A stretch of DNA of 64,000 bases from Tetradesmus obliquus (Eukaryota > Chlorophyta > Chlorophyceae > Sphaeropleales > Scenedesmaceae): positions 2,068,501 through 2,132,500 of the forward strand of contig CP126191.1 in the NCBI GenBank assembly GCA_030272155.1. The letters run 5' to 3'. Below, one piece after another: positions 47,964-61,000 of this stretch; position 1 is the stretch's first letter; every line of letters begins with the position of its first letter. The translations under genes and the position numbers were made by a program. The notes beneath the pieces were generated by a model. That model saw only the letters and a list, made by a program, of their open reading frames with translations. It was not told the origin of the DNA and made no database searches.

Positions 47964-49415
47964 TCACCGCCATGGCGCGAGCTCCACACACTCCAGGCAG
48001 TTTGCATCCGGGTCCCTGAAGAAGATCGCAGCCCGGCCGCTCATGCTGCGCGTGTATGTGATCCCAGCCTTATCCAGCTTCTCTGCCAGTGCATCCAGGC
48101 TGGCCATACCTACACAGAAGTGCCTGTCCCTGCCGCCGTGCTCGGGGCGCTTGGCTGAGTCGGCGGGGTCGGGGTTGGGCAGCTCCATGAGGTGGATCAT
48201 CTCAGGGCCGATCCACAGCCAGGCGCCGCGGTAGGGCAGCTTGTGGTCGGGGCGGTCGGGGTTGATCTCCATGCCTGGCGAGCGCAAAAGGGAGCGGCAA
48301 CAGTTATGAGAGAGGAGTTTGCAGTCAAAATGCACTAGGTATGCGGTAGGGCAGCTTGTGGTCGGGGCGGTCGGGGTTGATCTCCATGCCTGGGGGTTGA
48401 GGTGGGGAGGCAAGCATGATGAGGGTTAGAAAGGGGTGGCAGCCGCACAGCAGGACAGGAATGCAGCGAGAGAAGGTAACAATAGATGGGATGCAATGTG
48501 CAGCGGTGTGTGGATTGATCTGGGACTTAAGTGTTAAGTGTGCATTACTGAAGTTTGTGGGCACCAGGGGCCGAGTTTGATGCGCAGATTCAGCAGGCCA
48601 GGGGCGGCGCTGATGCTGGTGTGGCTGTGGTGCCGCAGGACAGGCTGTCCTCGTCATGTGGCTGCGCTGCGGCAGCAGCTACAGCAGCTGCCTAGCCCCA
48701 CTGCCTCACCAACGGCTTGCTCAGCCGCTGCAGCTACACCTGCGCATCGTCAGCTGGTCTGCAGCTGCCGCAAGCGCTGCAGTGCACATGCTGTACACAG
48801 GCACAATGCTGCTGCACGTGCTGCTGGTGCTCTTCTTTCGTTTTCATCCCAGCTGCTGCTGCTGCTATGCAGTTGTGCTCACCCAGCACGCCTTGGTAGA
48901 ACTCCAGGCTCCGCTCCAAGTTTTCGCAGATCAGCGCCACGTGGTGCACGCCATGGAAGGTGAGCTTGCCTGCAAGCCAGCACAGCAGATCAGCCTCAGC
49001 AGCAGCTACACTGATGGTTGATTCCAACGCTCCATGCCTGCCTTGGACGCCGCTGCAGGGAATGAAACACGATGCATTGCTGCTTTGCTACCCTTAACGT
49101 GCGAATGTGCGTACCGCTAGCATCTCCAGCGTCTGCACTTGCTGTGGCAGGGGGCGCCAAAGTAGGGAGCGGGGAAGCCGTGCTGGCGCTGAGCTGCTGC
49201 AGGCGCTTGCCAGTGGAATTGACGTTGGGCCTTGAGATCAGTCTGTGAGAGGGGAGCAGCTCAGGGTTGGCAAGATCGAAACCGACACTGGGGCTAGAAG
49301 TGCTGACGTTCCCGAAGGCGCACCTGAACGCACTGTACGAAGCCCGCACTACTGGCATGGTCTTAGAGCGACACGAGGTCACATTGGCGGTGGTGGAAAG
49401 CTTCAAGGTGGCCAT
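47964..49415 (-). CDS. Glyoxalase/VOC-family protein, probably plastid-targeted
   Basis: Three exons on the minus strand (49415-49115, 48969-48883, 48274-47964) join in phase to 232 residues. The first ~100 residues are Ser/Thr/Arg-rich without a domain and begin MATLKLSTTANVTSCRSKTM, typical of a plastid transit peptide. The VOC domain follows: FHGVHHVALICENLERSLEF, YQGVLG, then GMEINPDRPDHKLPYRGAWL, IHLMELPNPD, RHFCVGMASLDAL and FFRDPDANCLECVEL. The His near the start (HHVAL), the Glu in HLMEL and the final Glu (ECVEL) fit the metal-binding positions of glyoxalase I and dioxygenase relatives. The exact reaction cannot be assigned. Exon 3 has a duplicate start upstream. It is divergent from THADA. 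Confidence 0.86.
48336..48392 (-). pseudogene. Duplicate of the exon-3 acceptor and start of the glyoxalase gene
   Basis: On the minus strand this repeats the acceptor region and the coding start MEINPDRPDHKLPYR, which also occurs at 48274-48228, with 111-bp spacing. The copy has an intact cag acceptor (ccccag) and lies before the true exon, so the spliceosome meets it first. After the shared ~50 bp the copy diverges from coding sequence. Confidence 0.85.
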
Positions 49416-49743
49416 GGTGAGGAGTGCTGACGCGAAAGACAGCAGGCTGTGAGGAGCAGCAAGTGAGCGCAGATCGCTCGATCCTGAGGGACAGGGGTCA
49501 CGACACAACGCGTACCCCGCGTCCGAGGCAAGGATCGCCTTATTTGCGAGCAGAGTTCCAAGGAGTCAAAACCCGCTGCACAAGCCCTCGCGTAGGAGCA
49601 TTCCACCTTCACTCATCGCTACGTGCCCCGCATAAGTCTTTTACATCATTAAATTGGTTTTTTCGGCCGATGCTGGCCTTTGTCACTGCGGTCGCCGTCG
49701 AGCCCCCACCCAATGCAGCAGTAACAAGTGAGAGGCAGCTGCC
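49416..49743. promoter_or_regulatory. Shared promoter interval: glyoxalase (-) and THADA (+)
   Basis: 328 bp between divergent starts. No strong TATA box on either strand. Confidence 0.5.
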
Positions 49744-52474
49744 ATGAGCTCTGGCAAGTTTGCCAAGGTGCAGAAACGAAGAAGATGGTGTGACCACGGA
49801 CTGCAAGTGCCCCAGGCGTATAGGCAGCAGGTGAGGCTTCAGCCGGCGCACCAACTGACTGCTGCTGAATGACTGACACCCCCACCTGCCGAGGATGGCT
49901 GGACGCTGCTGAACCCGCTGCTGAACCCGCTTTGCTGTCTACCTAAATGTTTGTTTGCAGCTTCAAGCCATCTGTAAGCAGCAAGATGATGCAACTACAG
50001 CTGCTGCGGGTGCACAGGCAGTGCTGCTTCCTGCAGGGGGGGCTGCAGGCGCAGAGCAGCCTGCTGCGGCTGCTGCTGCTGCTGCTGCAGCAGCAGGCCA
50101 ACCAGACAAGCATCTGGCACAGCAGCTGCTGAGCTTCATCACCATACAGTGCACCTATGGTGAGGTTGAGGAGCTCAAAACCAGTGTGGCAGCAGCGGAG
50201 CGGCTTGCAGGAAATGTACCAGCCGACAGCCCCTGCTGGGCTGCATCCATGCAGCTGCTGCTGGAGCTGCTGTTCTGTCAAAACAGCAGGCCCCTGCACA
50301 AGCAGCTGCTGGCATGCGTGCGCAAGCTGCCGCAGCAGCACCAGCAAGTCGTGGGGCAGCTGCTAGCTTGCAGGATACAGCAGGAGGCGCAGGCAGTGCT
50401 AGGTCAGCAGCAGCAGCAGCAGCAGCAGGATGGGGATGCGGTGCATCAGGGCTCGACAGCGTCCAAGGCGGCAGCAGCAGTGGCGCTGCTGCAGCAGCAG
50501 GCCCCGCTGTCAGCAGCAGCAGCGCAGCGAGGCCTCACGCTGGCGCAGGCTGCTGTGTCGCTGCTGTGGCTGCCGACAGCACGTGAGTGGATGACACCTT
50601 GCGCTGCTACGCTGCTGCTGGCTGTAGCTAGCAGCGTGCGCAGCACCCTAGGCCCTGCAGCAGCAGGCAGGCACCTCACCCCGAATATGATGGAGCTGGT
50701 TCAGGATGCCATCTCAGTGCTGTATTACACAATGCAGCAGCAAGGAAAGCACCTAGCGGGGCCAGCAGGAGTGCAAGGCGCAGCAGCAGTAGCTGCAGCA
50801 GCAGGCTGCATGCTGGATGCGCTGCAAGGCACTGCACTCGTGCGGGAAGCTATGGCCTCTGCTGCTGTGGTGGTCTGGGCTGCTGCTACACTGCCAGATG
50901 TGCCGGCAGCAGCTGCCGCAGCAGCCTTTGCTGCTGGCTTGACCCCTGGCCAGCTGAATGCAGCAGCAGCACGCGCCAGCAGCAGCAGCAGTGGCGATCA
51001 GCAGCAGGCCTGGAGCAGCAGCAGCTTGTTAGAGCAGCTGCTGCAAGCACAAGGCAGCAGCCTTGTGTCTGAGCTGCAGCGTGCTTCTCCAGCCGGCTGC
51101 ATCTGTGCAGTGAAGGGGCTACTCACTGCCATGCCTGCTGAAGCATTAATGGCTGACATCAGCTGCTGGCAGCAGCAGCAGCAACAGCAGCAGGTAGGGG
51201 CGGGCCTCAGCAGCAGCAGCAGCGGCGGCGGCGTGACGTTTGTCATAGACTGTGTGCTGCCGTTTGCTGTTGCTGCTGCCCGCAGCTCGCCGGATGCGCA
51301 TTACAAGTTCCATGCCGTGAGTGTGGTGGCTGTGGCGCTGCAGCGCGCAATGCAGCTCTGGCAGGAGCTACCGCAGCTGTCTGCAGCAGCAGCAGTTGCA
51401 GCAACGCCAGCTGCATCCGAGACTGCTGAAGCATGTCAGCCCCAGCAGCAGCAGCAGCAGCAGGCTGAGGTTGTCAGCAACGGTGCTGCTAGCACACCAG
51501 CTGCTGCGGCAGATGCTCAGAATGTGCAGCAGCCCAGCAGCAGCAGCAGCACTAGTGCGGCTGCAGCGGCAGCAGCAGCAGCAGCAGCAGAATGTACAAC
51601 AGTGTCACCTGCTGCTGCAGTAGTAGCCCCGTGGCTAGCCGGCCCTGGTCTGAGTGCCATAGTGGGCCTGCTATGGGGCAACTTAGACGAGCCAATGGCT
51701 CAAACCCTAAACAAGGTGCAAGACGCATTCGAAGCACTGCTCGCGCTGCTAGTATGCCAGGACAGCACTGCCCGGCAGCTGCAGCTCAGCCTGGCAGCAG
51801 CAGCAGCAGGTGATACTAGCAGCAGCAGCAGTAGTGGCTGCGGTGGCTGCGGCAGCGGCAGCGTAGCAGGGTTTGGCAGCTGGGGCAGCAGCCTTGGCAG
51901 CTTCCTGCATACTGCAGCACACGCTGTGCTAGCTGTTGCGCCGAGCCGCAAGGGGCGGTACGGCCCGCTGACTTCGCTGCTTCAGTGGGTTGGCGCCAGG
52001 TTCCTGCTGCAGCAGCAGCCGGGGCTAGTGCAGCAGGTACTGGCAGCCATGCAGGATGATATGGTTGCCAGCACAGCCACTGGCTTTTTCAAGGCGCTGC
52101 TGCTGCAGCTGCGCAGGGAGCAGCATGGCTCAGCAGCGCCTGCTGCAGCAGCTGTTGCAGCAGCAGCAGCAGGTGGCGCCGCAAGCCAGCAGCAGCAGCA
52201 GCAGCAGCGGAATGCTTGTGACGAGCAGCTGTTGCGGCTTGTTCATGATGAGCAGTTGAGAGCATGGTGCAGCTGGTGGCTGCCTGCCTTGCTGGAGGTT
52301 TTGTGGGGCCCCAATGAGCGGTTTAGGACGTATGTCACAAACCATGCGTTGCCTGTGGTTCTGCAGTCGGAGCCGCAGCTGCTGCAGCCGATTGTGAACA
52401 TGATCATGGCGGCACATGCAGATTCAGCACAGCCTGCTGCAGCCGCTAATGGAGCACCTAATGCCAGTGAAGCC

Positions 52475-52531
<57 letters not shown>

Positions 52532-52699
52532 GCAGCAGCAGCAGCAGCAGCAGGGGTTGAGGGAGTGCATGTGTCTGGCGTGCCTAACGCTACTGCGGCG
52601 CTTGTAGTGGTGTTGAAGGCAGCACGCAAGATGCAGCTGGTGGGAAACCTAGACACACTGCTGCCTCCGCAGCAGCAGCAAGGTGCCAACAGCGAGCCT

Positions 52700-52738
<39 letters not shown>

Positions 52739-55483
52739 CCAGCAGCAGAGGCTGGCGGCAACAGTACTGCTGAGCTGCAGTTCTCTCCTGCAGGGCTGCT
52801 GCTGTCTGCTGTGTCTTCCTCATCTGCTGCGCTGCGCATGGAGGCACTAGAGCTGGCCTGTGTGAATGCAAGGTGCGGGGGTTGAGCGGTTGTGCGAGGC
52901 TGCGTAGTGGTGCTGATGCTGTTTTTGGTGTGCTGTCACATGCTGTGCTGGCAGGCTGTGTATGCTGTGATGTTGCTGTGAGAAACCTTGACTTGTGACA
53001 GCATCTGTGTTTGCAGAGAGTAGTTTGAACTTCAGCCTGCGTGTGCGTTTGTGGGGCATGCTGTGGTGGCCAATGAGGATCAACAATTACCAATCCTTTT
53101 ACCGAAGCTGAGTGCGCTCGCGCACGCTGCTGATAGAACTCTACTGATGGCCTACACAGCTACCCGTTGTGTGTTGCAAGTTGCAAGTATTGTGCTGCTT
53201 TCAGCACAGAAAACAGCATGCTGGGAGTTCTTGCTCACTGCACGGCAGCCACCCACTCTGCTGCTGAAGCGACCACGTGACTCGTGCATCATTGTGCTCA
53301 ATCCTGCAGGGAGCCGTGCTCTGTGTGTGCCTCTCATGGTCTGCTGATCATGCTGTGCTGTGCTGTGCTGCTAATGCTGTGGTGTGTGCTGCGTGCTGTG
53401 CTGCTGTGCTGCGTGCTGCATGCTCATGAACAGCAATCAAGCCATAGCAACAACGCCATTGGTGTGCTGTGGTGTGCTGCTGCAATGTTTGCTGTGCTGC
53501 TGCAATGTGTGCTGTGCAGGTCCACGGAGCCTCCTGGTCAGCTGGAGCTTGCGCTGGCGCGGCGCTGGCTGCTGCTGTGCCTCAGATGCACCGGTGAGCA
53601 GGCATCATATTGTCCACATGTTTGCAACGAGGTGTCTCATGAACGTGGATCCAAGTGCTTGTGCCACAGGCGTTTTGTTGCGCATGCAGCTTGAGCTCTC
53701 CAGCTGCGGCGCATCGCTGCGGCAAGCAATCTTGCCTTCTATTTTCTCTCTCAAGTCCGGCTGTGGGCAACAAAGCTCACGCACGCTTTCTTCTAACGCG
53801 CAATGCTGCAACTGGGCTGTGTGTGCAACCGCAGGTGCTGGCAGGCGCAGCAAGTCGCTGGTGGTGTGGGGCAAGCTGCTCACGCAGTCAACAAAGCGCA
53901 AGGCACACTTCTTTCAAATACATGATGCTGCAACTTTGCCGTGAGTGCAACCGCAGGTGCCGGCAGCCGCAGCAAGTCGCTGGTGGTGTGGGGCAAGCTG
54001 CTCACCCGGCAGCGCGCGGCAGTGGCAGCACTGCGGCACCGCGCTGCAACAGCGAAGAAGCCAGGCGCAACAGGTGCGTTATGTTTGGATTGCACTTGAT
54101 TGTACCAAAATGTGTCGTTACATGTGCACGTGTGTCGATGCAGGTGCAAACAGTATCCGGCGGAGGTTGTGAGTATGTGTTGTGCACTGCATTACTACTG
54201 CGTTGCGTGTCGCCATGCTTGCTGCCGCTGCGGGAGTGCCAGTGCTGCATTTGCAGTTGCTGTTGTGTTGCTGAGCTGAACGGCCAATGAGGATCAACAA
54301 TTACCAATCCTTTTACCGAAGCTGAGTGCGCGTGCGCACGCTGCTGATAGAACTCTACTGATGGCCACGTTTGATTCAGCTCATGGCATGCTGCTTGATA
54401 GGCCTGTGTCGTGTCATCCTGTGCTGGTAATTTATGTGTGCAACCCACCTGTGGCTTGCTTCAGCTGCCGCAACTGGCAGTTCACTGTCTGCATGCATGG
54501 ATAGCATGCTGTTCAAGTTATGAGCAGTGTGGAAACGCTAAGCGTATCAAAAGTGGCCAATGAGGATCAACAATCACCAATCCTTTTACCGAAGCTTAGT
54601 GTGCTTGCGCACGCTGCTGACACAACTTTGCTGACGGCCACCACCACCCAGGAAGCATGCCTTGCGTGCTACCTTTGTCGCAGTGCACCAGTATGGTTTG
54701 GCGCACTCCACCAACCACTTGTTAGCTGCTGCAACATGCTGGCTGCTCAATGTATCGAGCAGCGCAGCACTCCGGCAGGGTGGTGTCATATGCTCTACAC
54801 AATTCTGGAGTGGCTTAAGGAAACCGACGCTGTCGCCGGACTGGCGCAACAATAGCTTAGCATAGCGAAATAGCTGAACCACCTGCAACTTGTCTGTCTG
54901 TGCTGTAACCGCAGGCGGCGCTCACCCCGGTGCGCTAGCCAAGGCAGCACCCAGCTACCTGGCCGGCACTGCTGCTGCTGCTGCTGCTGCTGCCAGTGAC
55001 GGCGAGGTGCTGCAGCGGCAGCACGACTTTGTGCGCTGGCTGAGCCAGACGCTGATGGACAGCCTGTACCCAGGTGCGGGGCCTGTGGTGTTGTCATTCT
55101 TGTTATTTGGTGTGCCTGCTGCTTGTCGTGCGCCCTTCAGCACCTCACATATGGCATCGTCCCGCGTCACTGAATTGCGGTGCTCCAGACGCGTTTTACT
55201 TCACACATGCACATTCACGGCGTGACAACTTTCAGCGCTGCCTAGCCGCCACGGCAGTGCTGTGTTCTCAGCACGCCACAGCAGACCCCCCGCCTGACTT
55301 GTTGCCCACCCGCTGACACACCCACACAGCGGCACGGGCTGGTTGAGCAGGCGACAGCAGCAGCACCATTATAACAGCTGCAGGAGCATGTTTTGTACCT
55401 CACACTCAGCTGTCTCATATCTGGATGTTGTTATTACTGCATATTTGGCTCAGCGCAGCTTTTCACAGAGCCGATGCTATGTG

Positions 55484-55514
<31 letters not shown>

Positions 55515-57993
55515 TGGCCCGTACGAGCGCAAATACTACGCGCTGCAGCTGCTGGCGGTGCTGCTGGCCCAATGGAAGCCAACCAGCGCTGATGTACCCA
55601 ACAGCAGCAGCAGCAGCAGCACAGACACATCTGCTGCTGGCAAAGATGCAGCAACGCCACCAGCAGCAGCAGCAGCTGCAGATCCCGCTGCTGCTGTCAT
55701 GCCGCTGTGTGCTGCGCTGCTGTCCCCTGCAGCCGTGCAGGTGCTGCTGGGCTGCATGGTGGACACCTGGGACAAGCTGAGGCTGGCGGCAAGCAGGTGC
55801 GGCGCTGCTGCTGCTGCTGCTGCTGCACATGGCAGACACTCAACCAGGACACGTAAGCCGCAGCAGCATGCACGACTCTCGGTTGCGCCTGCAGCACAGT
55901 CCATTGTCTTGCAGGATCTGCAGAATGCGTGTGCTGAAAGGTGTTGAAGGCATCACTCGCCTCATCTTCTGCTCTGGCCTGTGTGTATGCCTGCAGTGTC
56001 CTGGAGCAGCTTCCCTCGCCGCTGCCAGGCCTAGAGCAGCCGCAGCAGCTGCAGCCGCTGCTCAACTGGGCGCTGCAGCTCACCCACAGCCCCCGCGTGC
56101 GCGAAAGCGATGCTGGCGCCCGCCTGCTGCGGCTGCTGCTGATCAAATACGTCTTAGGCGTAAAATGGAGGCTGCAGCTGCACCCTGAGCCCTCAGTGCA
56201 GGGGGCAGCAGCAGCAGCAACTAAAGATGCATCGAGCAGCAGCAAGCGGGGTGCAGCAGCAGCAGCAGTGGATGCAGATGCGCTTGTGGCGTCTGTGATG
56301 TGCTTCCTGTCGAGCTTGACAGCGCAGCTGCGGAGCCAGCTGGCGCTTGCACACACTGACTTGGCAGCTTGCAGCAGGCGCGGATTGGTGCATGGAGCGG
56401 TGCTTGCATTGCGCTACGTTGCTGATGAGACGCCATGGGCCAAGCTGGCAGGCAGCAGCAGCACGGCGAGTGCAACTGTCAGCGCTGCTGCAGCTGCTGC
56501 AGCAGCAGCTGGTAGTGAGCTGCAGGTGCAGCCAGCTAGCAGCAGCGGCAACAGCAATGATGCTGTCAATGCAGCAGCAGCAGCTGGCTCAGGCAGCAGT
56601 GAGCTGGTTGTCGTGCGTGGGCCTGCGCTGCTGGTGCTGCGTGCTTGGCTGGCTGATCTGTTTGCGCTGCTTACTGAGGCAGCACAGCTGGCGCAACCCT
56701 ACCTCTCTGCACAGGTGCGGACCCAGCAGCGTATGTTGGATGTGCCGCACACTACTTACAATGCACTGACCTTGGGAATTCATCCACATGAAACTAGTTA
56801 GTACCTTGTAGATTGATAGGTTGAAGCAAATCAACAGTATCAGCGCAGCCAATTAAGCCGGCGCGCCAGCCTACCCCGTGGTCGGCGCGTGACTATGGTT
56901 CTGCGCATAGTACATCCCAGCGGCGCTTGTCTGGCTGGGCTAGCTCCTGCACTGCCAGCCTTGCCCTGTATGTGCCGCACAACACAGAGATATTTCAATC
57001 ACATTTGTGCATGTAAGACTGCTACTGGGCTCTCCTCTTTTTGCTTCAAACATTACAATGTTTATCGCTTGTTGACAACAATTGATGCTTTGCAGGACTT
57101 GAACTTGGCAGCTGACGAGGTTGAGGACGGTGACGCCGGCAGTGACGCTGACCTGGACGACTTGGAGGAACTTCAGTGTGAAGAAGCCACCGCAGGCCAG
57201 GAAGTTCACACCAACAGCGCAGTGCTGTCAGGCCCAGCCATACAGCTTCTAATCACTGCCTGCTGGACAAGTGTGAAGGAGGTGTCACTGCTGATAGGCA
57301 CGCTTGCACGGCGGCTGCCGCTGCCAGGCGCCGGCAGCAGCAGCGGTAGTGCGGCTGCAGACGGCACCCAGCAGCAGCAATCCCTACCTGCAAGCAGCAG
57401 CAGCAGCAGCAGCAGTGACATGCTGCAGCCTCAGCAGCTTGCGCAGCTTGGGGACCTGCTGCTGTCGCTGCTGCTGAGCATGAAGCACAACGGCGCTGTT
57501 GAGAAGAGCCAGCCTGGCTTCCTGTGGCTAGCAGAGCAGCTGCTGCAGAGCCCCAGGGCTGATTTGAATGGTTTGCCAGCTGGCTGGCTGGCCTGCTGCC
57601 TGGCCCGCGTGAGCCAGCCTGGGCAGTGCAGGGACGACATTGTGCGACGCTCTGCAGGTGGGGACGCTGGGGATGCTGTTCAGGGTGTTTTGTAGTTGGA
57701 TGTGTCCTACCTGGATGCTGCTTGACTGCTACTATGAGTGCGGCGGTGCAGGTGGAAGGTGCATGTGTGCGTGTGCAGGGTGGGATCTGCTGAAATGTGT
57801 GCAGGTGGGGACGCTGGGTGAAGTTGACCTGGATGCTGCTTGACTGCTGTTGCGAGTGCAAGGCGGGCGCTGCAGGTGGCAGGTGCATGTGTGTTTGCAG
57901 GTGGATCTGCTTAAACAGGTCCCGGCTGGAACCAAGTACACATGTGTCGTGAGCTTGATGGTGCACCTGCAACCTGACGTGCTACTGACCTGA

Positions 57994-58030
<37 letters not shown>

Positions 58031-61000
58031 AGGCCTGCCATTCTCCCTGACCTGCCTGTTCCTGGCCGAGCCCCATGGCGTGCCGCGGCAGCTGCTGCCC
58101 CAGGGCCTGGCGGCGCTGCTGGCCGCTGCACAGGACGAGGACGCACCAGAGCCGTGGCCCCGGGTGAGGCACAGCTTGTTGTCCTTGGCCAACATGTGCT
58201 GCTCATTTTGTCTGCATCGTGCTCCTTGGTATGAGTGTGTGTGCGCCAGAGCCGTAGCCCTGGGTCAGGCACAGCTGCTGGCAGCATCTTGTCCGTGGCT
58301 GACATTTGCTGCTCATCTTGTCTGCATTGTGCTCCTTGGTGTGCGTGTGTGTGCACCAGAGCCGTGGCCCCGGGTGAGGCACATGCTGCGTGTCTGATGC
58401 TCTTGTTGTTTGGCTTGGCCAGCATCTGCTGCTCAATTTGTAGCATCCGCATTGTGCGCTGGATAGAGTGCACCCAAGTGTGCGTTGTTGTTTCCCTTAC
58501 GTGTGTCTGTCCACTTGTAGCAACGTATAGCCGCTTAGTGAACAGCATGTTTTCCGCCTTGCCTGTTCCAAGGCAGCGCCTGACCTGCTTTTCACTTCTA
58601 TGTGGCCGCAGGTGCATGCCTTCAACTGCCTGCGCTGCGTGTTCAATGATGCTGCGCTGGCGCTGGACACCAGCGGCTTCCATGCTGACGGCGTGGCTGC
58701 TGCCATACGCGGCATGGCGGCTGATGCGTGGGAGGTGCGCGTGTGCAGAGTTGCAGGAAGCACACTGTGCAAGTGCACAATGCAACATACTGCTCAATCA
58801 CAAGTCTAGATGGGGCCTCCGCCACCATGGGTGTGCTGCATGGCTGCTGCGGTACATGGTTGCAGCTGTTTTGCAAGGGGCATGCGCGGTACACTGATGA
58901 TGTGAAGGGAGAGCAATGCAGGCATGCACTGTACAGCTGCACTGCACTGCAGCATGCTGGCAGGTGCCACAGCGAACAGCACACACTGAGCATTGTGGCG
59001 GCATGGCATGTGGTGATGTTCTTATGCATGCGTGTGCGCGTGCCTAAGCATGCGTCTGCTGCTGCTTCACTGCCTCAGCTTCACATGTCACAAACCTATT
59101 CTGGCATACCCTTTTTTCTTGCTCATGTTGCTCACTGCGTGTCCTTCCCTGCTGCTGCCGCAGGTGCGCAACGCGGCAGCGCTTACCTTCACCGCACTGG
59201 TCATGCGTGTGATCGGCTTCAAGAATGCAGGCAACAAGCAGCTGCAGGCCAAGCCCCTGCAGCAGCTGGCAGCAACCCCAGCAGACCTCAACCTGCACTT
59301 TGCAACTCCAGCAGCAGCAGCAGCAAGCGGCGGCTACAGCGCTGCTGCAGCTGCTGCTGCTGCCGCTAGCAGGTCCAGCTGGTGTGTGAAGTCTCCGACA
59401 GCAGCTGACTTCTTTTACAGGTACCCGCAGCTGCATGTGTTCCTGCTGGGGCAGCTGCAGCAGGCAGCAGAGCTGCTGCAGCAGCCTAACACCGCAACAG
59501 CTGCAGGGGGCAGCGCTAGCAGTCAAGGCGGGCATGTTCCGCCTAGCCTGTTTCCTGTGCTAGTGATCCTGTCGCGGCTGAAGCCTTCACTGCAGCTGAG
59601 CAGCCTAGGCAGCAACAGCAGCAGCAGCAGTGCAGCAGCTGGGGACGCACAACCAGCAGCAGCAGATGCTGCTGCATTGACAGCAGCAGCATCACCCCTG
59701 GCGCCTGCTGCATTTGTGCCTGCAGTGCTGGCTGTTGTTGGCCGTTGCTCTGTGATGGGTGTGCGGCAGATTGCTGCTGCATCCCTGGCACCGCTGGTTG
59801 CAGCAGACCAGCTGCCAGGCATGTGTTTGCAGCTGGCAAGTAGCTTACCACATATTGCGGTTGAGGCCCGGGGGCTGAGTCAGAATGTTCTGCATGGCAT
59901 GTTGCTGCAGCTTACTGCTCTGCTGCGGGCAGTAGCAACTAGTAACGCCGCCAGCGGGGGCGAGAGCTCCGCCGCAGCTGGCAGCAGCAGCAGCAGTAGT
60001 GCGGCTAGTGCAAATGTGGCAGCGCTGGTTCTGGATCTGCTGCCGTCCTTTGTTGGCAGCAGCTGGCTAGGCAGCGGCAGCAGCAGCAGAGCCAGCGCTG
60101 CTGTTAGGCAGGCCTACATAGCAGCAGCAGGCCAGTTGGTAGTGCTGGCATACACGCATTGGCCAGCCCTGCTTGATACCACCACCAGCAGCAGCAGCAG
60201 CTCTGTGGATCAAACAACCCTGCTGCAGCAGCTGGTGAGCAGCCTGAAGAGTGCGTGTCTGGCAGCAGTGCAAGCAACGCTGCCGACAAATGGCAGCAGC
60301 AGCAGCAGCAGCAGCAGCAATGCAGGCGCAGTGTTGCTGGAGGCTGCGGACCCTCAGCACTGCTGCTGGCTGCGGGACTGCACCATGATGCTGCTGGGCC
60401 ACCTGCTACGCCTGGAGCTGCTGTTGCAGCAGCAGCAGCAGCAGCACTGCAGTGTAGAGGCCAGCAGCTATGTGGAAGAGCTGCTGCTGCAGCTGCAGCA
60501 GCACCTGCTGAGGTGTACTGCCAGCTGTTCGTATGAAGTGCGTGCCGCAGCACTCAAGGCAGCAGCAGTACAATTTGACCATGTGCTGCAGCTGATGCCG
60601 CAGCTGCCTGGCCTGCTGAGCGGCAGCAGTACAGCAGCAGGGGCGCTGCAGCAGCTGAGTGTGCAGCTCTGGGCTGCACTGGAAGATGAAAAGACAGTGA
60701 AGGTTTTAAAAAGACAGCTGGTGGTCCTAGGACAGCTCCAGAGTCTGCAGAGCTTGCAGCCTGCAGTACAATCAGAGGCAGTACAATCGGATGAGGTTGT
60801 ACTGCAGCGGCTGCGTGCCTCACTGGCAGTTGGTAGGCAGTACAAGGAGCTTGATGTGCGCATTGCTGCACTCACATGTGCTGCTAGGGAGGTGCAGCCG
60901 GCAGTGGCTGCAGCATGCCGTGCAGCAGCAGCTGCTGCTGCTGCAGCTGGTAGCGGCACTGCCGCTGCTGCTGATGCTGCAGGCGTGTTTGGCAGCCATG

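Noticed and set aside
53835..53944. Counting the first RRSKSLVVWGKLL copy as a THADA exon
   Set aside because: It lacks a donor and the frame ends soon after; the second copy at 53957 has acceptor, donor and correct phase.
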